Assembly (NCBI GenBank): GCA_030685235.1
Contig: MU839161.1
Span: 1 to 64,000, forward strand
DNA: 64,000 nucleotides
Source: Copromyces sp. CBS 386.78
Taxonomy: Eukaryota; Ascomycota; Sordariomycetes; Sordariales; Sordariaceae
Direction of reading: 5' to 3'
Below the pieces are notes generated by a model. The model made no database searches. It saw nothing but the letters and a program-made list of their open reading frames with translations, and was not told the DNA's origin. Position numbers and translations under genes: made by a program. Below, one piece after another: positions 24,398 to 37,063 of the stretch. Position 1 is the first letter of the stretch. Every line of letters begins with the position of its first letter.

Positions 24398-25425
24398 AGT
24401 GTTGGGCTTAGATGTGCAATGACTGCACTTAGCTGATATAGGAGTGTTGGGGCTGCTAGGTTCAGAGTCACAATGAGGCTGTCATATATAGCTAAAGAGT
24501 ATATCGATACTAAATTCCAAGCTGGGCTCTCAGCAACGTCCGTGATACTATCTACGGTATGTTTATGGTGTTGAATCAATCTAACCTTCGACCGAGCTTG
24601 GTCGATAGTTCTCAGTCGAACCTCAGATTGGTCAGTTCCCTAGTTAAGCCTATTCTAAAATAGACCATTGGCTGGCCAATGGTTGGATCGTAATAAGAGG
24701 CCAATTCAGTTAGGCACAAATATTAGGCACCGTATTTAGTAGCGCTGTTCAACAAGATGTGTGGTTCACAAGAGCGGGAGAGAGAGCAAAGGTTTGTAAA
24801 TTGATGACCTTGGTGAACTTGGTGATTACTGAGGTCTCTACAAGGCAGGGGACGAGCACAGGAGATTGGCAAAATGTACCTAAGGTAGTCATGCGGCGAA
24901 GCTGACCACTTTAAAGTACTGCGCCGCACTATAAAAGCTTACAATTGGACATTCGGGGGAGGCTGCTGACCGAAAGCTTGGCACCCCCCTCGAGTAGCAC
25001 TCAAGTAGAGGAGCTGCAACTTTGAATCCTTCGACCATGGTCCACTAAGCGAAGCTTGTGGGCGCAAGACTTAACCTGATACGCCCATTTGGAAGCCAGC
25101 AAAAGATATGATGGGCGTTAATGTTGACGCCACGAAGCGGGCAGCGGCCGCTTTCGAAAATGGGCTGAACTGCCGCTGAAGCAATGTCAGTCAACGATGA
25201 AGACTTAGTCAAATCCCATCCGTTCCCGCCTTTCACTTCCATCTTCTCTCCGTTTCTCCGTTTCTCCGTTTCGACCTCTCACTTACTCAACTCTGAAGTC
25301 CTTCTGTTCTTCCCGTCTCATGCCCAAGTTACGCATTCGTTCCTGACACTACTAACCCGTTCGTTGACCGGCTCGCTTCAACTTGTCCTGCTTCGTCACT
25401 CACTCACTCAATTCACTCACTCGCG
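24398..25425. other. Intergenic region upstream of the membrane-protein gene
   Basis: No gene is seen. From about 25,190 the sequence becomes pyrimidine-rich, with repeated TTTCTCCG and CACT units (25240-25420), which fits a promoter and 5' leader for the gene at 25426. Confidence 0.45.
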
Positions 25426-25857
25426 ATGCTCTCCCTCCCCCTCTCTCCCACTCCCTTTCTGTCTCTACTATCCACGACACTCATGCTGTTCGTGTTGACA
25501 GAACCTGCACAAGTATCAGCCGCAACACCAGTAGCCTTCATCAACCCGCCTCCTTTCCGGCAGGAGAACAATCGGGACGACAACAGCAAGAATGTCGTGT
25601 ATCGAATCGGGTCGAAAATGAGGTTGCAGTGGACTGAGGACACGGAGGTTAGATCGAGCTTGGTGCTTTATCAGGTGCCTGGGGATGGGGAGTTTGAGTA
25701 TATTGCTCGTACGTCTTTTTTTTCCTTTTTTTCCTCTCTCTTTTTTTGTTCTTCCTCTTCTTTCTTTTCCATGTCGTCCTTTCTTGCTTTTCCACTTCCA
25801 ACTTCCAAGCCATATGTCACTATGACCACAACGGCAACAACGACGACGACGATAACC

Positions 25858-25891
<34 letters not shown>

Positions 25892-26630
25892 CGATAAACG
25901 ATGATGCGCTTGGCTAATTCAATGAATGTTCTACGCGCGCTTAGCAAACCACGTCCAAATAACCGACTACGATTGGATCGTCAACACCGCCAAAAACCTT
26001 TCTTCCAGCAACGTCTTCCAGCTCGCCATCTTTTTCAACGGCTCCACGACCCCGGACGCAATGAGCTCCTATTTCAACATCACCGCCGCCTCTTCCTCTT
26101 CTTCCCCAGTGACGACCAGTTCCGCCCCATCGGGTCCTTCCCCGACCGGCACTGCTACAACAACCGGTACCGGCACCGCACAAACAACGGCACCAGCTAG
26201 TACAGCCACCGGCACAGACGCACCAGCTGGTGGCGCGGGCGCTGAAAGTAAAAAGGGACTGTCGACACCCGCAGCGATCGGCATCGGCATAGGCGTTTCC
26301 GCCGCTGTTTTCGTGGCGATTGCTGGCGCTTTCGCATATTGGGTCTTCAAGGTCCGACCGAAGCGGAACTTCCACAACGGACCCCTGGCGGAACTACCGC
26401 AGGCGCAGACTCCGCACATGCCCATGGGGTTCGGGGGTAGTCCTACCATGGTTATGACGCCCAACGCAGGGAACACTGCGGGAAGCAGCATGTATCAGAC
26501 CAAGGATATCTTTGGGGGAGAATTGCAGGGCCATGCACCGGGCAGGAATGGGGGGTCGTCGGTTTATGAGATTGATGCGTCAACGGGTAGTAGTGCGTTT
26601 GCTTGGGATAGGGCGAGGAGTAGGGGTTGA
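25426..26630 (+). CDS. Single-pass cell-surface membrane protein with Ser/Thr-rich stalk
   Basis: The 322-residue product has the layout of fungal type I wall-sensor-like proteins. A signal peptide covers about residues 1-33. A small extracellular domain follows (VVYRIGSKMRLQWTEDTEV, then HVQITDYDWIVNTA). Next come a Ser/Thr/Pro-rich, probably O-mannosylated stalk (about 140-195), one membrane segment (about 203-229) followed by KVRPKR as stop-transfer, and a Gly/Pro-rich cytoplasmic tail. Exon 1 is 25426-25708 and exon 2 is 25945-26630. The 236-nt intron contains T-rich runs and an (ATG)n microsatellite that keeps a false frame open. Splicing gives EYIAPNHVQITDYDW. No named family can be assigned with confidence. 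Related fungal proteins are often annotated only as hypothetical extracellular or wall-stress proteins. Confidence 0.75.
25858..25890 (+). repeat. (ATG)11 microsatellite within an intron
   Basis: Eleven uninterrupted ATG units lie in the intron of the membrane-protein gene. The preceding bases are ACG/GAT-rich. Confidence 0.9.
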
Positions 26631-26979
26631 GGGTAGAGGGGGAAGTGAAGTCGGAGATGGGTTGGAGGACAGGAAGGTTGAGGATAGAAAGGGAGGAAGA
26701 GGGGACAGGATATCTTGAAGTGTGATGACGAATTAATGGAAAGACTGAAGTCGACATTGTGATACCATGCATGTGATTAAAGGATAGGAAGAGATGTCAT
26801 GTTCGGTAGAGGTAGATTGGATGTGGAGCAGATGCGAACAAACGCAGCACCAATTGCATTTGTTGACCTTCGCTCATCGCGGCCTTGCAATTAGCATAAA
26901 CAAAACATCGTGCAGTAGAGGGAGACGAATGAAGCGACAGTGAACCAGAGGCAAAAGCAAAAAGACAAAGGACGAAAAA

Positions 26980-27098
26980 ACATACAACACCAGGGATTCG
27001 CTGGTCGTCACCGACCCAACTACTAGTCTGGCCCTCATTGGCTTATCTATGGGAGAGCGGACGGGATCCCGAGTTTTCCAGTGGGTATGGTCGTATGT
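26980..27098 (-). rRNA. 5S ribosomal RNA, dispersed copy, apparently intact
   Basis: On the minus strand the gene runs from ACATACGACCATACCCACTG at 27098 to CCCTGGTGTTGTATGT at 26980. It is 119 nt long and is followed by T6, the polymerase III stop. The 5' ACATACGACC and 3' GTTGTATGT ends can pair as helix I, and the conserved internal stretch TAGTAGTTGGGTCGGTGACG is intact. Single scattered 5S genes, rather than a tandem array, are characteristic of Neurospora and relatives. Two degenerate copies occur at 40847 and 59491. Confidence 0.93.
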
Positions 27099-27288
27099 GC
27101 TTATTCCGTGTTGATGCGGAACTTATAAGTTGTGGTCAACCTGTTTCCTTGGGTCCCCAGCAGCCGCGACCAGCATGATACCATGCCTCGCATCCCTCAG
27201 ATCGATGTCAAATCCGAAGCCCCTCAACTGCCCAAACCTTATTATCGTGGCCATCGTTCCCAACCTCCCCAATCCACACACACCTCGT

Positions 27289-29619
27289 TTACACCAACCT
27301 CAACAAAGGCCACGTCCCCCTCGTCCCTCTCACCTCCCGCACCGCCCTCTCCGCCTCATCCCCCGTCTCGAACCGTTCCGGCCACTCCACCCCCGGAATT
27401 AACCCTCTCTTACTCCTAAGCAAGAAAAACCCCATCCGTCTATACGTCGGCAACCCATCCTCTCCTACTCCCAAGGACTCAACCAAAAGACCATGCATCC
27501 ACCTCGTCTGCCTCGCCTCGCCCAATCCCACCAGCCTGACCATCAAAACGCCCACGTTTTCTGTTTTAATGGGCTGTACTAAAGGCCGGTCGAAATGGAT
27601 CCACCACGCCGACCGTCGAATGAGTTGGGCGTGGTGTTTCACGGTCCCGGAAGATTCGGATTTGGTGGCCCAGTCGGAAAAGACTTGGTCCATGTCGATG
27701 GCGTTGATGCCATCGTAGAGCAGGCCGCGGAGGGTGAGAGCGGAGCGATCGAAGGCTGTGTAGTCCGTGGATGTCCCTCCGGGCACGACTTGTTCGATAA
27801 CGATCATGTCCTCAACCTTATCAGTAGGTTGCGTGGTAAAACAGATGCCGAAACCGAGGTAGGAGGGACAAGCGGCCCAGGACCAGGAAGGGTAGAGGTT
27901 TAGGACTTCGGTTGCGCGGGCGAGGAATAATTGTTGTTCTTCGGCAGCATCGTCTTCTGCTGAGGGCCAACGATCGGGGTTGGGAATGGAATCGAGGTGG
28001 TAAGTTTCTCGACGCCAGAGGAGGTGGCGGATGAGGTCGCGCTTCCAGAGGCCTGCTATGCACCAGTCGATGTTTTGCTTGTGCTGACCTGTCTCTGCCT
28101 TTCCAGCTTCAGCCTCAGCTTCGAATCGCTCCCAAAAGCGGTTGAAGACGCCCCTCAGTGCCACAAGCTTGTCGGACTGCTGTGTTAGCTGAGTGGTGGT
28201 GTAAATTTTGACGACCGTGTCCCAAATTTCGTGGGGACTCAACGTCCTTCCGGCACCCTCCTTGTCCTTTTCACAAGTGGTAATGAGGTCTGGATGTTTA
28301 AGGTCATAGAAGGTCTTGCTGGACGGAACCGACTCAGAAGCAAACTGCTCTCTACATTCCCAGTAAAGTTGCTGACCAAACTGGACCGTTCTTGCAGAGA
28401 GGAACCGCTCCTGATAACACCATCCTCTCGTGTACAGCGGTGCATCGTGGATCTGCTCCCGCCAGCTGCCGTCCTCGATACATCCCCAATGTTCCGTTGA
28501 GCCATCCACAAGCGTGCGAGATAGAATGCAGGGCGAGGTCGCCGTAGGATCGCGGCTTACTTCAAGCCCGTCGGCGTGTTTCCCTAGTACGTTGGCGAGA
28601 TTAAGATAGCCGTGGGAGTAGATATCTTGCATCATTGAGGACTGGACTTTCCAATCTTCCAGGTCATCTTGGACGATACAAAGTGAGTCGATCCATATGT
28701 ACCGAACACCAAGGGCCCGACAAACGACTACGACGTCCTTGTACACCTTGGGCCAGTCCTGCGTAGGAATCGCATGGCAGTAGGCGGCTTTGTTCTGTGT
28801 CTTTAGACTGGTCTTTGGCGTGTCGGCTGTCCATTGGTAGCTGAGTGTGTTGTATCGGACCTCATTCACTCTGAAACCCTCGACTAGACGGATGGGAGAG
28901 CTATCGTCAAGTCCGACATCGACTAAACGCACCGTCTGTTGAAAGCCGAAGATGGAATTCTGGCCGGACGTGGCTATCTTGCAGAGCTCATGCTTTTGCG
29001 TGCATTCGTCTACCCACCTTCGCAGCTGTTCGAAGGCGAGAGGCTCAAATGAGGTGGGTGACGTTGGCTGAACCACATCGACGTCCATGAGTCCGGCGTC
29101 TTCAATCCCCTCGGAATGCGCTGGGGGATCAACCTCTTTGAAGATCCAGCGGCGCGGGTTTGCATTCGAATCCGAGCCATCACCAGATATCACCACCGGA
29201 CTTGCTCTGTAGATGGTTAACCCCCTTGTTTGAATCCCCATCCATCTACGCGCCCCTGTTGCCGTCAATCCCAAGGAAACGGATCGAAAGTGTTGGTCTG
29301 GGTCGTGCCGGGGGACGTAAAGCGAAACACTGTACCGAAAATCCTTGTTGAGTTCGTACCAGTAAGGGTAGTCGTGTCGGTTGAACTTCAACGATCCGGG
29401 CAAAATACATTCCAGAAGGGCTCTGCATAGATGGCACCCATGCGTTGTCGCTGAGGCATCGAGCTCCTCGACGCTAGGCTCGCGCACCTCCCCTTTGTCG
29501 TCCACAAATTTACCGATTTCATCTCCGTCCCAAGGCCATGGTCCAGAGGGAGGAAACAGGAGTTCGCAATCTGCACAGAGCTTGTTGAGCTCTTTTGGCC
29601 AGACTTTGGTGGAGGCCAT
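27289..29619 (-). CDS. HET-domain (heterokaryon incompatibility) protein
   Basis: This single-exon, 776-residue protein carries a HET domain, the effector domain that triggers cell death during fusion of unlike hyphae in filamentous ascomycetes. The three HET blocks are present in order: RYNTLSYQWTADTP at about 255-268, YIWIDSLCIVQDDLEDW at about 307-323, and LYTRGWCYQERFLSAR at about 395-410. The N-terminus has CADC and CHLC cysteine pairs, common in this family. The C-terminal half resembles the long variable tails of stand-alone HET proteins (YPSWSWAACPSYLGFG). No NACHT, WD40 or ankyrin part is attached. Start is ATG at 29619. A second, broken HET gene lies just upstream in the same orientation. 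Its reading frame is clean, unlike its neighbours, so it escaped RIP. Confidence 0.92.
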   Translation of the reverse strand: MASTKVWPKELNKLCADCELLFPPSGPWPWDGDEIGKFVDDKGEVREPSVEELDASATTHGCHLCRALLECILPGSLKFNRHDYPYWYELNKDFRYSVSLYVPRHDPDQHFRSVSLGLTATGARRWMGIQTRGLTIYRASPVVISGDGSDSNANPRRWIFKEVDPPAHSEGIEDAGLMDVDVVQPTSPTSFEPLAFEQLRRWVDECTQKHELCKIATSGQNSIFGFQQTVRLVDVGLDDSSPIRLVEGFRVNEVRYNTLSYQWTADTPKTSLKTQNKAAYCHAIPTQDWPKVYKDVVVVCRALGVRYIWIDSLCIVQDDLEDWKVQSSMMQDIYSHGYLNLANVLGKHADGLEVSRDPTATSPCILSRTLVDGSTEHWGCIEDGSWREQIHDAPLYTRGWCYQERFLSARTVQFGQQLYWECREQFASESVPSSKTFYDLKHPDLITTCEKDKEGAGRTLSPHEIWDTVVKIYTTTQLTQQSDKLVALRGVFNRFWERFEAEAEAGKAETGQHKQNIDWCIAGLWKRDLIRHLLWRRETYHLDSIPNPDRWPSAEDDAAEEQQLFLARATEVLNLYPSWSWAACPSYLGFGICFTTQPTDKVEDMIVIEQVVPGGTSTDYTAFDRSALTLRGLLYDGINAIDMDQVFSDWATKSESSGTVKHHAQLIRRSAWWIHFDRPLVQPIKTENVGVLMVRLVGLGEARQTRWMHGLLVESLGVGEDGLPTYRRMGFFLLRSKRGLIPGVEWPERFETGDEAERAVREVRGTRGTWPLLRLV

Positions 29620-29912
29620 GAGAGTGAGTTGTATGATAAAGAGTTTTGGCGATGAGGGGGTTGCTGACGCACGCTATTGCGGGACATTATCTGACATAAA
29701 GCCACCTCGTTGTATCGGCCACCGGGCCCACCGGGAGCTATACTGTGATAGGATTAGATCTTTCTGGAAACATATTGCTTACATGGTGCCAAGAGCACTG
29801 AGGGTAAGCCAATAACTGTATGAGGCGGGTGTCGCTGACGTACTCAGATCGATCGTGACCAGCGTCATCTGTCGATCAATCCATCTCTCCCACTCATCCA
29901 CCACCATCACCA

Positions 29913-31080
29913 TCAAACCAACTTAACGACCCTCTCCCTCACCTCCTCAGAGGTAAACATCTTCAACCTCATCCACCTCGCCAACCCAACCCTCACATAC
30001 GACCCATCGTCCAACCTCCCAAGCACAAGACCCATAACCAACTCCTCATTCTTCACACCGCTATCATGATAAAGACTAGGCCGTTCCGTCTCCCCCATTT
30101 CTGGTTCTCCCATGAGTGCAATGCATACCAGCCCTTGTTCGCCTGTGCTTGCATCGCTTCCACCTGCCTCACTTCCACCCACCTCGCTTGCACCCTGACA
30201 GTAACGCTCCAACCCGCCCCGGACATCAGGATGAAGAACCCCCACCATCTCTCCCCCTTTCAATATCACCAAATCATTCATCGCCAGATCTTGATCACCG
30301 TAGCGCGTGAGCGGTGGGGCGAAACAATTCGATGGGAACAAGACGGGCGCCGGTTAGAAGAAGGTAGGAGCCGTTGGGGAGGAGGGCGCCGTAGGGGTCG
30401 GGTCCGTATTTCGGCGTGCCTTTCATTTCTTTGACTTTGAGGCCGGCTAGGACATCATCTGCTGGATGGCATGACTTTGGGGTGATACTGGAGGTATCGA
30501 TGACGTCGTCGATGGGCGCCTCTTTCAGACGCAAACTGCTATAAGAAATAGGCGTCCGAACTGACGTCCACGACCAACTGGGCGCTATGTACGTCGATGC
30601 CCTGACAGCAAAGGAATCATCGCTCGGTTGTCGTATCGCCCAGAGCAGAGCGTCGGGGAGGTGAGTACTCCATGTCCCGGCGACGTAAACCGCTTCCTCC
30701 GGTCCGAAGTATTGTTGGTACGACTGCGCGACTCCAGATAGCGCGGGCAGCTTGTCCGTTTCCTGGGTTAGTTGCCGAACGGAGTAATCCTCTGCGAGCA
30801 GGAACCAGCGATGTTTCATTGCTGTCGCCAGAGGATTCTTCTCGACCAGGTCGGATGCAGATCGCATAAATCTGCTTTGTATCAATGGTACACTACCCTG
30901 CTCTTCGTTAAGCCACGGTAACTGCGCCGTGGCTTTCAGCTCCCGACACTCCCAAAGCAATTGTTCAGCGCCAAAGTGAATGCTCCTTCTGGAAAGCTCC
31001 CGTTCCTGCAGGACCCATGAGGAAGAAGAGAGATTCTCGTGGTTTGAGAAATCTGCTCCTCTTCCATGCTTGTGGCCAAC
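29913..31080 (-). pseudogene. 5'-truncated, frameshifted HET-domain gene remnant
   Basis: Minus-strand reading from about 31080 gives SWVLQERELSRRSIHFGAEQ and LLWECRE, the end of a HET domain, then the typical downstream region (TQETDKLPALSGVAQ, YIAPSWSWTSVRTP, NGSYLLLTGARLVP) to a stop at 30295. The sequence then continues in a different frame from about 30341 to 29913 (GGEMVGVLHPDVRGG and on to RERVVKLV), so a frameshift lies near 30300-30340. Upstream of about 31080 the frame hits a stop and the first two HET blocks are missing. The truncation lies about 440 bases from the copia LTR. It is probably a dead tandem neighbour of the HET gene at 27289-29619; an alternative is a short expressed C-terminal product, but no good ATG is seen. 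Confidence 0.7.
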
Positions 31081-31516
31081 CAGAGTTCATCCGTACGACA
31101 GAGAATGCACGACGAAAAGGCAGGAGCGAGGAAGTAGGAAGATGAGGTTGGGTTAGTGTGTGAGTGCGAACCTCGTCCAGGTGACACAAGCCTCTTCTTC
31201 TAACACAGCATCCGCGCAAGAGCCGAAGCGTGCTTTGGTGTCACGAACCAGGTACCGTCGGACATGAAAAAATACACAAACGAGAAGTAAACCCTCCGAT
31301 TGGTAGGCACAAGGGTTCGGAATGATGCTTAAATTCGGGAATTCCGGTGAAGTGAAGGGTCATGGATGACGTCGCGACTGCTTCGGTGGTAGAACGAGTT
31401 GCTCAGAGTTCTTTTGCTGGAAACAGGGTGTCCAGTTGTTTGATTGGCAAAGAATTTGATTTCGGAGGGTATGGTGGTACTCGTCTGGGCTAGAAACGCC
31501 TTGGGACGATTCTAAT

Positions 31517-31521
31517 CCTGA
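31517..31521. other. Target-site duplication, left copy
   Basis: CCTGA directly precedes the left LTR and is repeated directly after the right LTR (37458-37462). This marks the insertion as intact at both ends. Confidence 0.85.
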
Positions 31522-31680
31522 TGTGCGACGAACAAGGGCAACGAAAGAAGCAGTGATGTGATGTATTGAGTGAGTTGCTAAGTCTGGAAAAACTATGCGG
31601 AAAGGTCTGGAGGGCTAAATAAAGGGAGGCTATGCCCTGCCTGGTCTGTACTATAGCCAGGTGTACGGGCCTCTCTAACA
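31522..31680 (-). repeat. 3' LTR of the copia element (159 bp)
   Basis: It pairs with 37299-37457. The ends are TG..CA. Differences from the other LTR are all transitions. In this copy the C-to-T and G-to-A changes lie in the half facing the element interior, while the outer half is unmutated. Confidence 0.92.
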
Positions 31681-31691
31681 TACCCCCATAG
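31681..31691 (-). other. Polypurine tract of the copia element
   Basis: On the minus strand CTATGGGGGTA lies directly against the LTR start TGTTAG. This is the usual position and form of the plus-strand primer in fungal copia elements. Confidence 0.7.
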
Positions 31692-32716
31692 ACCGAAAGA
31701 CCCTAATGGCTGTGAAAGGGAAAAGTGAGGCTAAACTACACTACCTTGTTTACTATATGATATATGTAATAATAGTGTTTTCAAGCCCAAGGAACTTTCT
31801 ACTAATGTAAACCTATTAATTTCACAAATTTTGTATGCTTGTCAACCTTTAACGGTTTAGTTAATCCGTCGGCTAGTATTTCCTCTCCGGAGATATAGAT
31901 GACCGTAATAGCCTCCTTTTCTACCTACTTAATGAGCTACTTATATTTGATATCGATATAACGGTTACGAGCCGGGATATTTTTATTTAAGGCCTTATTT
32001 CGTATATTCGAATTATCAGTATATAGGATCCTTTTAATATCGTTATTAATAATACCCAGATTATTCAATATATTGCCAATCTATTCCAGCAATTTAGTAG
32101 TAGGTACGAGGTTGACAAATTCCACCTCTATAGTACTAGTCGTAATAAGATCCTATTTCTTTAATTTCTAAAGGATAGGACCTAATATAAAGAATACAGT
32201 ATAGCCTGCAATACTACGCCTTATTAGTATATCATCTACATACGAAGCATCTACGTATGCCTTAAACTACAGATCGTCTATCGGTAAGAACTTCCTTCCT
32301 AGGATAATACCTAAGTCGGGATAGCCGGTAAAGTATCGCTATAGGTACTTTATAACGAGAAGGTAGCGATCTATCGGTTTTACATTACTTTTAACTAGCT
32401 TACTAATAGTATAAGTAATATTTAGTCGAATACCTAACGAAATCCAATTCAAAGAACTAATCTTCTTAATATACGTTTTATTATTACCGGAAACCTCTTT
32501 ACCCCTATACATCTTAAAATCTGGGGGCTAGAGAGTTTTGACCGGGTAGAGGGGTTCGTTCGAGGGGTTGAACTTTGTAATAATCGATTTAGTATATTAC
32601 TCTTATAATATAAAGATTATACGTTCCTCCCTATTTCTAACTACGTCAAAGCTAAGAAAGGTGCGTACTAGTCCTATATATTTAATAGTAAAGTATTATT
32701 ATATATATTAATAAGT

Positions 32717-32779
32717 ATCGTCGATAATCTTTTTACCGGGTACTATAATAAGGAAGTTATTAATGTAAAGTATAATTAA
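32717..32779 (-). pseudogene. Reverse-transcriptase active-site remnant (copia pol)
   Basis: This minus-strand stretch still reads as the RT palm segment around the catalytic box, with Asp-Asp replaced by Asn-Asn. Both replacements are G-to-A changes. It fixes the family as copia and the orientation as minus. The flanking sequence is riddled with stops. Confidence 0.75.
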
Positions 32780-35700
32780 AGCGCTAAGAGCCTTATTAAT
32801 AAGTAAATAGGTATTTCCTCCGATAGGGAAAAAGCCTAATTTCTTAAAAATAAGTAAGACTGTTTTAAACCAATATAAAGGACTACAGCGTAAATTATAA
32901 AGAGCCCTTTTTAATTGGCAAACGAATTTATTGCGAAGTCCTTTCTTAAGACTAGTCGGTTATTTAACGTAATACTTATAATCCTTAGAAATTAAAGCGT
33001 TTAAGAATGCGGTACTGATATTAAACTATTCGCAGTCGAAGTTATAGGTAGTTATAATAGTTAGAAATAACTATACGCTGACTATATTAGTAACGGCGGC
33101 GTAAATATTTTAAACTGCCCAATTTTCATTAGTTTCGAAGTTACTGCATACGATCTAGCGAGTACGTATACGATAATCTTTACGATTAATATTGTATTTT
33201 TCGTTATAAACCTATTTGCTAGGTAAAACCTCTATATTTAAAATCCTTTTAATTAAATAATAAATACCTTAATCTTTAAAAGCCTTTACCTATTTTTCTA
33301 TCGCTAGGAGCTAATAGGTATTATAGTTATGAAATTTCTTTGCCGCCCAAAAGTTCTTAGGGATAGGGCGAGCGTTAATATAAGTAGTTTGAAGATTATA
33401 GATAACCTTTATCGTCGTTAAATAATATTAGAGTAGTTTAGTAACGTACTTTACTTCTACTATACCGTAGAACAACTTAACGTTACGTTCGATAATATTG
33501 TAGTTGCTATTAATAATAGACTATATACTGTATTTGAAATCGGGTAGTTTGACCGTCGCTAATCGACGTAGTCTACCTATTAGGGTTGGAGATTCTATAA
33601 ATGGTCTCGAAATAACTGCTAATAAGTCGGGTATTTATAGTATTCTAATATCCTACCTTTCAACCTTCAAGGGTATAGCTATTATTAGTAATGTAAGCGG
33701 TCTCTACGGTAGTTAAAAGGTAACCGAGAACCGTATTACTAGGGGAGGTTGAAGGGGAGGTAGTCCGCTAGTAATTAGACTATTAGGTACCGTAACTATT
33801 TCTTAATTAAGGAATATACTGGGAGGTATAGGGTTATCTTTATTAAAATCTTCGAAATCTATAGTATCGCGTTATTGTTGCTCGTTGTATTCGATCGACT
33901 AAATCGGTTCGTCTTAGGGTAGAATCGTTTCGGTCGTCGGTTAGGGTATTAGTTCTAGAGTACTTGCGGTCGCTAGAGCATTCTCAATAGTTTAAATACC
34001 CCTAGCAGCTAGAACATTCGTAGCTGGCGCTAGAGCACCCGCTGGAGGATCTAGAGTAATTTTTAGGGTAGGGTAGGGTTTGTCGTATATAAAGGGAATA
34101 AAAGTATCTTTCTTTTGTTGTTTCTACTAGTTATTAGTAATTTAATTAAATAATCGTTAGTTTGAAGACTTAGTTGGAGATCGTCGATAAAAACCGGTAG
34201 CTGTTACTTAGATAGTAACCCTGCTATTAGCGACCTCTTCAATTTCTTTAACGGATTAATTTAAAAAGAAAATTCTATAGAGTAGTACCTTTGCCTCTAG
34301 ATTTTTAGGTTTATTATCGTCTTTAAAGAACTTAATAATATTAGTACGTATAATTATACTAATTTCTAAATCCTAGATCCAATAGATCCTTCTATAGTTA
34401 TCGTTATATCCTAGAAATTTGCTGCGGCGGGCTTATTCTTCGAACTTATTTCCCTTAGTATACTTTTCTAATTTAATATAATAATACGCTATATAGAAGA
34501 AGGCTTGTAAATAATTTATTTTAAATTTAATTTAATCCGTTAGAAAACTAGGGATTACCCTCGTAAAAATCTTATAGGGAATCTTATTATCCGGGTTTAA
34601 TTTGGTTAGTATAACGTTAAATATTATTATAACCGCCTAGATTACTAAAGGCTAAAAGTATTCTAATATACCCAAATCCAATATTAACGCCCTACTTCTA
34701 ATTATAATAGTATAACTAGCTCGTTTTAATTTACTGTTTATTTAAGGGGTATATATTAGGGTTTTATAGAGCTAAACGCTTTCCTTACGAGCCTATTCAA
34801 CGAGTTTACTACGTTAGAATTCTTTAATATTAAATCTAAATTCTAGTCCGCTATCGAGACCTAGAATCTTAATTTTAAGCCTAGTTTAGAATTTAATCTA
34901 TTTCTTAAATTAGGTAATAATAATATAAGTATCGCCCTTATTATTATAGAATTTTACCTAATAATATCTAGAGACGTTATAGATAAAATGAACCGTATAG
35001 CGAGCTCCTATATATCTAAGTGTATTATATAAGATAATATCGATTCGAACGAACTATAACAGTATAGTTGTAATTAGATAAGTGCCTTTAGGGATATAGT
35101 CTATTATTTTAGTGCGTAAATACGTATCGTAAGTATAATCGTTAATATTATTGAATTTAATACTAGCCTATTCGTCAGCCTTTAAAACCTACTCCCTGCC
35201 TACGTACATCATCTTCTTATATATCGTTATATAGTTAATAGACGCTAATATTATATGCTTAGGTGTAATAATAGTCTAGTTAAAGTCGTTTAGTTGAAAT
35301 ATTGGTAAAACGATTAGATTATTAACGAAATTATATTGTATAAATCCCTTCCTGTTAGTATTAGATAAGGAGATTTAGTTGGTCCTTATATTCCATTCTA
35401 AACTATACTTCAATAGTACCTATATTAATAATAAATTAGTTAGGGTAGATAGATCGAAGATAATATTAAATATACGAATTCTAATGTTAATATTAGTTGT
35501 TGTAGGTAAGGTTAGCTCAACGGTGCTAATGTAGTAGGCATAACTGATTAAACCGTTCCTTATAATGTGTTCTGATGGGTGGGCTAGAGGGTACAATTTT
35601 GTAAACTATTTCTGGTGATTAAAGATATAAGATCCATATCCAGAATTATAAATGACTAAATTCTTAATTAGATCGTTGTTTAATGCCTTGGGAGCCTATT

Positions 35701-37063
35701 GGTCTTTAACGAAGTTACAATAGGAATACTACAAATAATACGATTAAAGATATCTAGATTAATTCGTTTTAATACTAATAATATACTTTATTACGGGCTC
35801 TAGTAAAAACCTAGATTGCCGCCGCCAAAGGATGCTATATTAAAAATGCTTCCTCTATTGAATAGCAAAGCAAATCCAAATGTGGCCGGATTAATTAAAA
35901 TAGTATTAGTATTACTTAGAGCGGCCGTAGTACTAGTATTAGAAGGCTTCGTATACTTACGAACTTCCTCCTTATTCTTCTAAATATTAAGGGCCTTATC
36001 GGGTTTATACTACTAATAAACTGTAATCTTACTATTGTAGTAACGACCGTAAATATAATAAATATAATCCTTAGAAATAATATTGTTACAAACGGTATAA
36101 ATACTCTTTTTATTACTACTACTATTATTATTAGTATTATTATTAAAAGAAGAAGAAGTAGAAGCGGCATTAGTATTACTATTCTTATTATCAATCTTAT
36201 TATTAGTTGTAGTCTTAACCTAAATAATTAGGTTAGTCTAACGTTTCTTAGTATTACTAAGAATTGAAAGCTATTCTAAGAATTCGACGGTAGTTAGCTT
36301 ATTATTATTAATATTTCTATCCTAAAATATAGCGTTAGTAGAGTAATCGCGCTTAACTATATTGTAGAATTTAAGCACTTCAACGGTAGGATCGATCTTA
36401 AAACCGGTATTTGTAATACGATGGCGTACCAGTTCGTACTAGGTAAGGAAAAAAGATATAGAATTGAAGCTAGAGCGACGGAGACTTTAGTATTATTCAA
36501 GGATCTTAGCGCGCGCAATACTAGTAACTTTACCAATACGGCTTTTAATAAGGTTAAAGAAATATTTAGGATCCCTATTAGACTAGTCCCAACCGTTAAT
36601 ACGAAGGCTAGTCAAGATCTTATTATCCTTAAGGGTAATATTAATAATCCTAAGAGTATAGACATAGCTCTATTTCCAGACTTTATGCTTATCGGGTTTA
36701 GTCGCTTTATTAAGTTTAGCGACAACGGTATAAACGTAGTCGTCGACGTCGGCGTACTTAAATTCCGTATATAGGGCACGTTCCTATAGGTAGATGTTCT
36801 GCTGACTGCGAAGTACGATTAAAGAACTAGAATTAGTATTAATAATAGTAGCACCTATTTTGTAAGCAAAGAGTCGAAGCGTAATAGTAAGGGTAGGTAT
36901 AATATTCGAAGAGGATTCGGTAGTTTATATTTTAGGGACGACTTCCCAGATAATCCTTATGGGGTCGTAACTATTAGTTGGCGACTATAATATCGATGGT
37001 AGGTACGCGACGAGGTTGACTCCCGGTAACCGGTAGGCCTGCGATTATAGTATTAATTATTAA

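Noticed and set aside
36421..36774. 117-codon ORF inside the copia interior
   Set aside because: It lies on the strand opposite to the element and arises from TA-rich mutated sequence; no domain.
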